DNA of 17,039 nt, from assembly GCA_030615555.1 (NCBI GenBank), contig JAUWZB010000006.1:1-17039 (forward strand). The letters run 5' to 3'. The translations under genes were made by a program, and so were the position numbers. The stretch's first letter is position 1, and every line of letters begins with the position of its first letter. Below are positions 6,388-13,261 of the stretch, piece by piece. The notes beneath the pieces were generated by a model. It was not told the DNA's origin and made no database searches. It worked only from the letters and a program-made list of their open reading frames with translations. Source of the stretch: Dehalococcoidales bacterium. Its GTDB lineage: Bacteria; Chloroflexota; Dehalococcoidia; E44-bin15.

Positions 6388-9201
6388 ATGAATGAGTCAT
6401 TTGTTTCCCTTGACCTGGAGACCACGGGGCTTGACCCCTCGAGCGATGAGATTATTGAGATCGGGGCGGTCAAGTTTCGCGGTGCTGAGGTGGTGGACAC
6501 CTTTCACACCCTGGTGAAGCCCTATCGCCTGTTGCCCTATCGCATCCAAATACTCACCGGGCTCACCCCCCGAGAGGTGGAAGCCGCTCCCCCACTAGCG
6601 GTGGTTCTTGGCACTCTGGTCTCCTTCCTCGGCGACCATCCCATTATTGGGCAGAGCGCCGCCTTCGATCTCGGCTTTCTTTCCGAAAAGGGGGTTAGCC
6701 TAAAAAACAAAATTTATGATACCCTCGAGCTGGCCACTATCCTGCTGCCGGCGCTTTCCGATTATCGCCTCTCTGCGATAGCCGAGGAGCTTGGCATTTC
6801 CTCCCCCATTCACCACCGCGCCCTTCCCGACGCGACAACGGCCAAGGATGTATTTTTGGCGCTCCTCGATAAAGCCCGGGCTCTGGACATCTCTATCCTT
6901 GCTGAGCTCGATCGGCTGAGTGGGGGGATAGACTGGCCGCTGGCTCACCTATTTCGCCAGATAGCAGGGGAAAAGCCAGGGGATGTCTTTTCTCAGGCGG
7001 GTGAATTGGCGCTCAATGTCCTTGGTAAAGTGCGCGAAAAAGAGGAGCGCCTTGTCCCCCTCCCGGAGAGAAAGCCTTTAGACCTGGAGGAGCTGACCCG
7101 AATGCTGGGGAGTGGGGGCCTGGTGGCGCGGGCCCTCCCCCAATTCGAGCATCGCCCGGAGCAGGTGGCGATGATGCAGGCGGTGGCTGGGGCGCTGAAC
7201 AAAGGCGAGCGCCTCATCGTGGAGGCAGGCACGGGAACGGGCAAGTCCATCGCCTATCTCCTGCCGGCCATCTTTTTCGCTCTGGAGAACGGTGTTCCTG
7301 TGGTTATCTCCACAAACACCATAAACCTTCAGGAGCAACTGATGGGCAAGGACATCCCCGACCTGGCAGGGGCGCTGGAACAGGAATCCCTCCGCTATAC
7401 GCAGCTTAAAGGGCGAAATAACTACCTCTGTCTCAGGCGCTGGAACTTGCTAAGAAGGGGCCAGGCCCTCTCCCTGGAGGAGGTCAGGCTTCTGTTGCGC
7501 ACCCTGGTTTGGTTGACAACCACCTCGACCGGGGATCGGGCGGAACTCAGCTTCAGAGGGGAGGAACTCCCCGTCTGGAATAGGGTCTGCGCCCAGGCAG
7601 AGAGCTGCCTTGGAGTTCAGTGCCCCTATCAGAGGCGAGGACATTGCTTCCTCTATCGGGCGAGGAAAAAGGCGGAGGGGGCCCATCTTATCATTGTGAA
7701 TCACGCCCTGCTACTCTCGGGGATCGCCACCGGGAGCAATGTCTTGCCCGAATATCGCCATCTCATCATCGACGAGGCGCACCATCTTGAGGAGGAGGCT
7801 ACGGAGCAATGGGGCTTTAAGGTGGGGGAGCGCGACCTGAGTGGCTATCTAAATCGCCTCAGCGAGAGGGTGGCAGGGGAACATTATGCCGGGCTTCTTT
7901 TCGAGCTTGGCGGCCACTTTAGAGGGAGCTCCCTTTCGCCATCCCGCCAAAAGGAGATAGAGGAGTTAGCGCAAAGCATTCATCGCATTGTAGAACACGG
8001 CCGTGACCGCGTCCTTGAGTTCTTCGATGTCCTCTGGCATTTTCTGGAAGCTCATACTGAGGATCAAGGGGAGTATGAGCATCGGTTGCGCCTAACTAGA
8101 GTAGTGCGCAGCCAGCCCGGGTGGCGGAGGGTGGCGCTCGCCTGGGAGAACCTGAGCCTGGCACTGGGGGAGATCGATTCCGGGCTGAATCGCCTTTATG
8201 CGATGCTTGAGCCGCTATCCGATATTCTGGACTATGAAGACCTGATGGTCGAGCTTTCATCCTTAATCTATCGCGGCGGCGAGCTGTGCCACCGGATAAA
8301 CTCCTCAGTCTATCAACAGGGGGATGAGAAGGGCGGGGAGAGCGAAAAAGGCGAAAAAATCTACTGGCTCTCTTTAAAGGGCATTATCCTTACCTTGTGC
8401 GCTGCGCCGCTTCATGTGGGGCAGGTTCTGGAGGATGACCTCTTCTCCCGGAAGGAGTGCCTGGTGCTCACCAGCGCCACATTAAGCACCGAGGGCCATT
8501 TCGAGTATATCAAGGGACGGCTGGGGCTTAAAGACACCAGCGAGCTCCTTCTGGGCTCCTCCTTCGATTATATGGGGGCGGCGCTGGTTTATATCCCTGA
8601 GGATATCCCGGAGCCAGGTCAGCCGGGCTATCAGCAGGCTGTGGCGCAGGTGTTAATCGACCTCTGCCGCGCCACTGGGGGAAGAGCCCTCACTCTTTTC
8701 ACCTCCCATGCGTCGCTCAGGGCAAGCGATGAGGCGATCCGTGCTCCCCTCCAGGGGGAGGACATCATTGTTCTGGGGCAGGGGATCGATGGCGCCCCCA
8801 GGCAGCTTCTCCAGGCCTTCAAAGCCAATCCCAGAGCCGTGCTCCTGGGCACCGCGAGCTTCTGGGAGGGCATCGATGTGGTGGGCGAGGCGCTCAGCGT
8901 GCTGGTGATGGCCAGGCTTCCCTTCAGCGTGCCCACCGACCCGGTATTCGTGGCCCGCTCCGAGCTTTTCGAGGACCCCTTCAACGAGTATGCCCTTCCC
9001 CAGGCGGTTCTAAGGTTCAAGCAGGGCTTCGGACGCCTGATCCGCACCAGGAGCGACCGAGGGGCGATCGTGGTCCTTGACCGTAGAATCAAATCGAAGT
9101 ACTATGGCGCTGCCTTCTTAGGGTCGTTGCCGCTTTGCGTGGTGAAAAGCGGCCCGGCGCGCCAGCTACCTGGAGAGGTGGCGGCATGGCTCAATTTATA
9201 A
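6388..9201 (+). CDS. dinG: DnaQ-like exonuclease / DinG-family helicase fusion
   Basis: The 937-residue protein joins a DEDD 3'-5' exonuclease domain to an XPD/DinG-type superfamily 2 helicase, the layout annotated as DinG in many Gram-positives. In the nuclease part, Asp9 and Glu11 sit in SLDLETTG (Exo I), FDLGFL near 93 is Exo II, and HRALPD near 143 is Exo III. The helicase part has Walker A GTGTGK ending at Lys286, DEAH at 462-465, TSATLS, the SFWEGID motif, and QGFGRLIRTRSDRG as motif VI. Cys348, Cys407, Cys412 and Cys420 are spaced like the four Fe-S ligands of E. coli DinG. An in-frame stop at 6364-6366 fixes the start at ATG 6388, which has no visible Shine-Dalgarno. A 36-base GEK repeat lies at residues 646-657. 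The end overlaps the radical SAM gene by 16 bases. Confidence 0.93.
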   Translation: MNESFVSLDLETTGLDPSSDEIIEIGAVKFRGAEVVDTFHTLVKPYRLLPYRIQILTGLTPREVEAAPPLAVVLGTLVSFLGDHPIIGQSAAFDLGFLSEKGVSLKNKIYDTLELATILLPALSDYRLSAIAEELGISSPIHHRALPDATTAKDVFLALLDKARALDISILAELDRLSGGIDWPLAHLFRQIAGEKPGDVFSQAGELALNVLGKVREKEERLVPLPERKPLDLEELTRMLGSGGLVARALPQFEHRPEQVAMMQAVAGALNKGERLIVEAGTGTGKSIAYLLPAIFFALENGVPVVISTNTINLQEQLMGKDIPDLAGALEQESLRYTQLKGRNNYLCLRRWNLLRRGQALSLEEVRLLLRTLVWLTTTSTGDRAELSFRGEELPVWNRVCAQAESCLGVQCPYQRRGHCFLYRARKKAEGAHLIIVNHALLLSGIATGSNVLPEYRHLIIDEAHHLEEEATEQWGFKVGERDLSGYLNRLSERVAGEHYAGLLFELGGHFRGSSLSPSRQKEIEELAQSIHRIVEHGRDRVLEFFDVLWHFLEAHTEDQGEYEHRLRLTRVVRSQPGWRRVALAWENLSLALGEIDSGLNRLYAMLEPLSDILDYEDLMVELSSLIYRGGELCHRINSSVYQQGDEKGGESEKGEKIYWLSLKGIILTLCAAPLHVGQVLEDDLFSRKECLVLTSATLSTEGHFEYIKGRLGLKDTSELLLGSSFDYMGAALVYIPEDIPEPGQPGYQQAVAQVLIDLCRATGGRALTLFTSHASLRASDEAIRAPLQGEDIIVLGQGIDGAPRQLLQAFKANPRAVLLGTASFWEGIDVVGEALSVLVMARLPFSVPTDPVFVARSELFEDPFNEYALPQAVLRFKQGFGRLIRTRSDRGAIVVLDRRIKSKYYGAAFLGSLPLCVVKSGPARQLPGEVAAWLNL
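8323..8358 (+). repeat. 9-bp GEK repeat inside dinG
   Basis: Four consecutive 9-base units in reading phase encode DEK-GGE-SEK-GEK (residues 646-657). The last two are AGCGAAAAA and GGCGAAAAA. Bases 8342-8357 match 14271-14286 exactly (16 of 16). The run lies in a probable surface loop just before the YW that leads back into the helicase core. Confidence 0.6.
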
Positions 9202-10244
9202 TGGAAGTTAAGCCTCCCTTTCTAGTCTCATATAGCATCACCACGAAGTGCAACCTAACCTGCAAGCATTGCTACAGCGAGGCCACCAAGGATGGGTCCC
9301 CCGATGAGCTCTCCACTGAGGAAGCCCTCAGGCTGATCGATGACCTGGCAGGCTGGGGAATCGGGCTGTTGGTTTTCGATGGGGGCGAGCCTCTACTAAG
9401 GGAGGACCTTCTTGAGATCGTTTCCTATGCCTCAAAGAAGGGGATAATGACCGGGGTGGGGAGCAATGGCACCCTCATCGATGAGAAGATGGCCAGAAAA
9501 ATGGCGGAGGCAGGGGTGCGATCGGTGTCCATTTCCCTCGACGGAGCCAATGCCGAGACCCATGACTCCTTTCGTGGCAAGTCGGGGTCTTTTCATGAGG
9601 CCCTGGCGGGGGCATCTGCCTTGAGGATGGTGGGCTTACCCTTTCAATTCAACATGGTCATTAGAAAGGGGACCCTTTCCCAGATTCCAGACATGCTTAA
9701 GCTGGCTGTGGAAAGTGGCGCCAATGCCGTTGAATTCTTCGACCTAGTAGAGGCTGGCCGGGCCAAGGAAGAATGCCAGGCTGAGGTGCTGGAGCCTGGG
9801 GAAAGAAAAGCAGTAATGGAGTGGCTGGCCGAGGCCCAGGTAGATTGCCCGATTCTCATCAGGGTGCCCGCCTGCCCTATGTATCCTTTAATTCTTAAGC
9901 AGCGGGAGATTCGCCCTAAACATGTCCCTATGGAGATGCTACGAAGAGTCCCTTACTACGGCAGGGGGTGCGCCGCCGGGATGCCCTTCGGCTATATAGT
10001 CATAAGGGCGAATGGGGAAGTAAACCCCTGCATGCTGCTTCAGGTCGCGCTCGGCAATGTGAGGGAGAGAAGCATCACCCAGATATGGCAAGAGTCAGCG
10101 ATTCTAGGTCAACTCCGCGCGCGGGAACTCCTGAAGGGCGGGTGTGGCGAATGCGAATATAGGATGGAGTGCACCGGGTGCCGGGGCCGAGCCTACGAGA
10201 GAACCGGCGACATGCTTGCCGCTGACCCGGGTTGCTGGCTGTGA
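9186..10244 (+). CDS. Radical SAM/SPASM domain protein of unknown substrate
   Basis: This is a 352-residue radical SAM enzyme. Cys22, Cys26 and Cys29 form the CxxxCxxC loop (CNLTCKHC) that binds the SAM-cleaving 4Fe-4S cluster. GGEPLL in the first third is the SAM-contact GGE motif. The C-terminal region is a SPASM/twitch domain with GC, GEVNPC, then a cysteine cluster CGECEYRMECTGC and a last Cys in DPGC. It therefore probably carries one or two auxiliary Fe-S clusters. The ending GCRGRAYERTGD resembles the NirJ/AhbD and MftC/PqqE-like branches, so haem modification or peptide modification is possible. No precursor-peptide or haem gene is seen nearby, and I give no symbol. ATG 9186 has GAGG seven bases upstream and overlaps dinG by 16 bases, implying coupled translation. 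A later ATG at 9201 is less likely. Confidence 0.88.
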   Translation: MAQFIMEVKPPFLVSYSITTKCNLTCKHCYSEATKDGSPDELSTEEALRLIDDLAGWGIGLLVFDGGEPLLREDLLEIVSYASKKGIMTGVGSNGTLIDEKMARKMAEAGVRSVSISLDGANAETHDSFRGKSGSFHEALAGASALRMVGLPFQFNMVIRKGTLSQIPDMLKLAVESGANAVEFFDLVEAGRAKEECQAEVLEPGERKAVMEWLAEAQVDCPILIRVPACPMYPLILKQREIRPKHVPMEMLRRVPYYGRGCAAGMPFGYIVIRANGEVNPCMLLQVALGNVRERSITQIWQESAILGQLRARELLKGGCGECEYRMECTGCRGRAYERTGDMLAADPGCWL

Positions 10245-10283
10245 CCTAAAAGGGTGGTTGTTCCGTATCGATTAGCGACCCCC

Positions 10284-10300
10284 TGAGCTGAGGACGCTCA
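10284..10300. terminator. Small hairpin between convergent genes
   Basis: TGAGC (10284-10288) pairs with GCTCA (10296-10300) around a 7-base loop, followed by TTTAAGATTT. It lies between the ends of the radical SAM gene and the convergent cca gene and includes the cca stop codon. It is a 5-bp stem without a long T-run, so it is at best a weak, perhaps bidirectional, terminator. Confidence 0.25.
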
Positions 10301-11569
10301 TTTAAGATTTCCCCCAAGCCATTGGTGAACCAGGGCCTCCTCCTCTTCCTTGGTGCTTACCCTGCCGTCCAGCTTTGCCTCCCGGAGCGCCTCCAGCATC
10401 TTTCCCAGGCGAGGACCGAGCCCCACTCCCAATCTTTTTAGGTCCTCCCCATCTAGGGATGTCTTGACATAACGCAGGTCGTTAAGGTATCGCTCAAGGC
10501 GGGAGCGAATTATCGGAGAGTCGCAGGCCAGGGCACAAGCGGCGATCGTCCCAGGGGGGTAGTGCTTGAGCAGACGGTAGACGCCGCTTGGAAGGAGGGT
10601 GGGGTCGGCCAGGGCGGTGAGGTCCCCCTTCAGGCGGGGCACCTGTCGCATGTTTCGCTCCAATTCCCCCACTATCTTAAGGCGGGCAATGAGGTGTTCG
10701 ATCTCCTCCTCGCTGAGAGGATAGACAAGCAATAATAGATAAAGAGCGGGGTCTGGTGTAGCTTTTTGGCGAGCCTCACGAAATCGCTCCGCCAGCCATC
10801 CATTGCCTCTCAGGGAGGGATGAAGCTGTTGGAGCACCCCCAGAATTTGGGCACGCTCCAGGATTTGCTCGGGGCAGTCCTCTTTCAGGATAAGCTCCAG
10901 TTCGTGCCTTATCCGATCGCCGCTGATGGTGTCCAGCATTGATTTATGCTCGCGGAGCAGTCGCTCAGTATTTTGCTCCAGCTTAAAACCGAGCCTCTGC
11001 TCATAGCGAAGTGCCCGAAGAATTCTCGTGGCATCATCGATGAAGCTCCGCTCATGAAGGATGCGAATCAGTCCCTGCTCCAGGTCGCTCCGGCCACCAT
11101 GGGGGTCAACTAACTGGCCAAATGAGGCAGGGCTCAGGTCGATGGCTATGGCGTTTATCGAGAAGTCCCGCCTGAGAAGGTCGTCCCGGATCGTTCCTGG
11201 CTGCACTGTGGGCAGGGCCCCGGGTTTGGCATAGGTTTCGGAGCGCGCCGTAACCAGGTCGATGCTTAAGTTCCCTCGGCGGAACTTTGCCGTGCCAAAT
11301 TGACGGTGAACTGTCACCCGCTCCCCGCCTTTTTCGTTCTCGCCACCTATCCCCTCCCCTTTAGCAAGCTGGCGAGCGAGGCGGGGGGCGTCGCCTTCCA
11401 CCACCAGGTCGAAGTCCAGATTGGGACGCTCCAGGAGAAGATCGCGCACCGCCCCGCCGACAAGATAGAGTCTCTGCCCTTGTGCCTCGGCCCCCTCCCC
11501 GGCGATGCGGAGAAAGGCAATGAGCTCTGCGGGCAGGCGTTCGCGCATTTTTGAGGCCAGGTTTTCCAT
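10298..11569 (-). CDS. cca: CCA tRNA nucleotidyltransferase / poly(A) polymerase family
   Basis: This is a class II nucleotidyltransferase that adds or repairs the 3' CCA end of tRNA in the cytoplasm. The 423 residues begin with a short helix, then LVGGAVRD (36-43) and the metal-binding pair Asp52/Asp54 in LDFDLV. RRDFSINAIAIDL starts at 133. LVDPHGGRSDLEQGLIRIL follows, then DDATRILRALRYEQRLGF. The C-terminal half is the helical tRNA-binding region. Whether it adds the full CCA or only C or A cannot be decided from motifs, since some bacteria split the job between two enzymes. ATG 11569 lies only 8 bases after a perfect -10 hexamer, so its mRNA would be nearly leaderless. Residues 75-83 (GGENEKGGE) come from a GEK-type repeat in the first domain, where homologues usually have only about two residues. 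Confidence 0.92.
   Translation of the reverse strand: MENLASKMRERLPAELIAFLRIAGEGAEAQGQRLYLVGGAVRDLLLERPNLDFDLVVEGDAPRLARQLAKGEGIGGENEKGGERVTVHRQFGTAKFRRGNLSIDLVTARSETYAKPGALPTVQPGTIRDDLLRRDFSINAIAIDLSPASFGQLVDPHGGRSDLEQGLIRILHERSFIDDATRILRALRYEQRLGFKLEQNTERLLREHKSMLDTISGDRIRHELELILKEDCPEQILERAQILGVLQQLHPSLRGNGWLAERFREARQKATPDPALYLLLLVYPLSEEEIEHLIARLKIVGELERNMRQVPRLKGDLTALADPTLLPSGVYRLLKHYPPGTIAACALACDSPIIRSRLERYLNDLRYVKTSLDGEDLKRLGVGLGPRLGKMLEALREAKLDGRVSTKEEEEALVHQWLGGNLK
11321..11347 (-). repeat. 9-bp GEK repeat inside cca
   Basis: On the minus strand three 9-base units read GGTGGCGAG, AACGAAAAA, GGCGGGGAG, encoding GGE-NEK-GGE (cca residues 75-83) in phase with the codons. The core CGAAAAAGGCG (11326-11336 as its complement) is also found at 8343-8353 and 14272-14282. 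Confidence 0.5.
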
Positions 11570-11577
11570 TAGACTCG

Positions 11578-11583
11578 ATTATA
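11578..11583 (-). promoter_or_regulatory. cca promoter -10 element, near-leaderless
   Basis: Read on the minus strand this is TATAAT, a perfect -10 hexamer ending 8 bases before the cca ATG. Transcription would start within about 0-3 bases of the ATG. The -35 at 17-base spacing is TCGATT (3 of 6 matches). No Shine-Dalgarno can fit, so leaderless initiation is inferred. Confidence 0.5.
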
Positions 11584-11594
11584 TCATGCTCGCC

Positions 11595-11623
11595 TTGACA
11601 AATCGAGGCTGGATAAGTATGTT
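11595..11623 (+). promoter_or_regulatory. Promoter of rnc
   Basis: TTGACA (11595-11600), a 17-base spacer and TATGTT (11618-11623, 4 of 6 matches) form a good sigma-70 type promoter. The start of transcription would fall near 11630, some 10 bases before the rnc start codon. Its -35 element overlaps the spacer of the oppositely directed cca promoter. Confidence 0.65.
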
Positions 11624-11639
11624 GATAGGGGGTTGAATC

Positions 11640-12335
11640 TTGGCTGAGTTTGCTGATTTACAGGACACGCTTGGCATCGCCTTCAAGAACCCCTCTCTCT
11701 TTCATCAAGCGCTGGTTCACCGCTCCTACCTCCACGAAAATCCCGACTTTACCCTGCCCACTAACGAGCGTCTGGAGTTCCTGGGCGATTCCCTGCTAGG
11801 CTTTGTTATCGCTGAGAAGCTCTATAAAGATTTTCCCGACCTATCTGAGGGGGGGATGACCAAGCTGCGGGCGGCGCTGGTGCGCAAGGAAACCCTGGCT
11901 CGGTTAGCCAGCTCCCTGGGGCTTGGCGATTACCTTTATCTGGGGCGTGGCGAGGAGGCCAGTGGGGGGCGCACCAAGCAGTCCATCCTGGCAGGAGCCT
12001 TTGAATCGGTAGTCGGGGCCATCTTGATTGATCAGGGCTTCGCCGCTTGCAGGGCTTTTGTGCTCCGGCTTTTCGCTGGCGAGATGGGGAGAGCTGTTGA
12101 GGAGCGGCTTACTGCGGACTATAAGTCTCAGCTTCAGGAGATCGCTCAGGCAAAGCATCGTGCGGCCCCGCTTTATCGAACCATTAAGGCAGTGGGCCCG
12201 GACCATGCCAAGGAGTTCACCGTAGAGGTGATTGTCGGCGGCAGCGTGATTGGCAGGGGACATGGTAAGAGCAAGCGGCAGGCGGAGAAAGAGGCGGCGC
12301 GGGCCGCGCTGGAGACCCTGGCTCAGGAGCAATAA
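11640..12335 (+). CDS. rnc: Ribonuclease III
   Basis: RNase III cuts double-stranded RNA, processing rRNA precursors and structured mRNAs. At 231 residues it has the usual two-domain form. The nuclease domain carries the signature NERLEFLGDSLLGF (42-55) with Glu46 and Asp50. The dsRNA-binding domain from about residue 160 includes DYKSQLQEIAQ, GRGHGKSKRQAEKEAA and a final helix. Glu122 in AFESVVGAI matches the essential second-motif glutamate. The residue three places before it, usually Asp (as in ILAD), is Gly119 here (ILAGAFES). The start is TTG 11640 with AGGGGG seven bases upstream; the sequence MAEFADLQDTLG fits the family N-terminus. It is divergent from cca. In many bacteria rnc sits near ribosome or export genes, consistent with the downstream secA. 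Confidence 0.95.
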   Translation: MAEFADLQDTLGIAFKNPSLFHQALVHRSYLHENPDFTLPTNERLEFLGDSLLGFVIAEKLYKDFPDLSEGGMTKLRAALVRKETLARLASSLGLGDYLYLGRGEEASGGRTKQSILAGAFESVVGAILIDQGFAACRAFVLRLFAGEMGRAVEERLTADYKSQLQEIAQAKHRAAPLYRTIKAVGPDHAKEFTVEVIVGGSVIGRGHGKSKRQAEKEAARAALETLAQEQ

Positions 12336-12368
12336 GCGCTAATCGCTAATCGAGGCACGCACATCAAA

Positions 12369-12398
12369 TTGTATCGGGGGGTCTTTTTGTGCTAAAAT
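12369..12398 (+). promoter_or_regulatory. Probable promoter of the crotonase gene
   Basis: TAAAAT (12393-12398) is a 5-of-6 match to the -10 consensus. TTGTAT (12369-12374), 18 bases upstream, is a weak -35. The predicted start near 12405 gives a leader of about 40 bases ending in a GGGGAGAG ribosome binding site. The 110-base gap after rnc otherwise shows only a short direct repeat, GCTAATC twice, near 12337-12350. Confidence 0.45.
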
Positions 12399-12445
12399 GT
12401 AAAGTTAAGGTCTGGCAAATAGTATTGTAATGAGGGGAGAGTTCT

Positions 12446-13243
12446 GTGGATTTTGAGACCATTATTCTAAAAAAAGAGGATCACATCGCTACCATCACCA
12501 TGAACCGGCCTGAGAGGATGAATGCTTTGAACGAGCAGATGTTGCGGGAATTGGTAGCGGCGCTGGATGATTTGGCCCGGGATGACGATGTAAGGGTGGT
12601 GGTTCTCACCGGCGCCGGGCGTGTCTTCTGCTCCGGTGCCGATGTGAGTGAAGGGGGTAAGGCTAGCGGACTCGTCGGAACCCCCGAAGGGATGCGTCGC
12701 AATGTGCGGAAAAGCTACCAGAGTGTAACTCTTGGACTCCAGAAGATGGACAAGCCAACCATTGCCATGGTTAACGGCGCTGCTGTAGGTGCTGGCTGCG
12801 ATTTTGCTTTCGGCTGCGATATGAGGGTGGGCTCGGAGAAGGCCAGGTTTAGGAACGGTTTCGTGAGGATCGGGCTCATCCCGGGCGGGGGCGGTACATG
12901 GCTCTATACCCGTCTCATGGGGCTGGGCAGGGGGCTAGAGTTTTTGTTCACCGGCGATTTCCTAGAGGCGGAGGAGGCGGAGCGCATCGGGGTGCTGAAC
13001 AGGCTTATTCCCGCTGAAGAACTAGAGAGGGAGACGATGGAGCTGGCGCGGGAGATCGCCAAAGGCCCCCCGATAGCGATTCAGATGTCCAAGATGCTGG
13101 CCTACAAGGCGCTTGAGGTTAACATGGAGGCAGCGCTGGAGACGGCAGCCGCCTGCCAGGCGCTGGCGCTTAGCTCCGAGGACCACCGCGAGGGCGTGAA
13201 TGCCTTTATCGAAAAAAGGGAAGCCCAGTTTAAGGGTAGATGA
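12446..13243 (+). CDS. Crotonase-family protein (enoyl-CoA hydratase/isomerase like)
   Basis: The 265 residues are the typical size of the enoyl-CoA hydratase/isomerase superfamily, whose members act on acyl-CoA thioesters. The N-terminal ITMNRPERMNAL, the first oxyanion-hole motif FCSGADV and the second, NGAAVGAG, are all present, so CoA-ester binding is likely. Aligned by eye with rat mitochondrial hydratase, the first catalytic Glu (GGGCEL) is Asp119 here and the second (QPEI) is Phe139. The downstream loop reads IPGGGGTW, without the Asp found there in PaaG-like isomerases. A classical hydratase reaction is therefore doubtful; isomerase, hydrolase or another crotonase chemistry is possible. 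GTG 12446 follows GGAG with six bases between. It has its own promoter and is followed after 18 bases by prs. No beta-oxidation partners are adjacent. Confidence 0.88.
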   Translation: MDFETIILKKEDHIATITMNRPERMNALNEQMLRELVAALDDLARDDDVRVVVLTGAGRVFCSGADVSEGGKASGLVGTPEGMRRNVRKSYQSVTLGLQKMDKPTIAMVNGAAVGAGCDFAFGCDMRVGSEKARFRNGFVRIGLIPGGGGTWLYTRLMGLGRGLEFLFTGDFLEAEEAERIGVLNRLIPAEELERETMELAREIAKGPPIAIQMSKMLAYKALEVNMEAALETAAACQALALSSEDHREGVNAFIEKREAQFKGR

Positions 13244-13250
13244 TATAACT

Positions 13251-13257
13251 AAGGAGG
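13251..13257 (+). promoter_or_regulatory. Strong ribosome binding site deciding the prs TTG start
   Basis: AAGGAGG is a perfect anti-16S match and sits 4 bases before TTG 13262. It lies in the short gap after the crotonase stop, so it supports a separate, efficient start for prs on a shared mRNA. Confidence 0.7.
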
Positions 13258-13261
13258 AGCT

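Noticed and set aside
9135..9185. A 17-residue N-terminal extension of the radical SAM protein.
   Set aside because: It lies within dinG coding sequence and lacks a ribosome binding site; ATG 9186 has a good one and leads straight into the conserved N-terminus.
12337..12395. A possible terminator for rnc (GC-rich run then TTTTT near 12385).
   Set aside because: No stable inverted repeat precedes the T-run; only a loose GCAC/GTGC pairing and a short direct repeat are visible.
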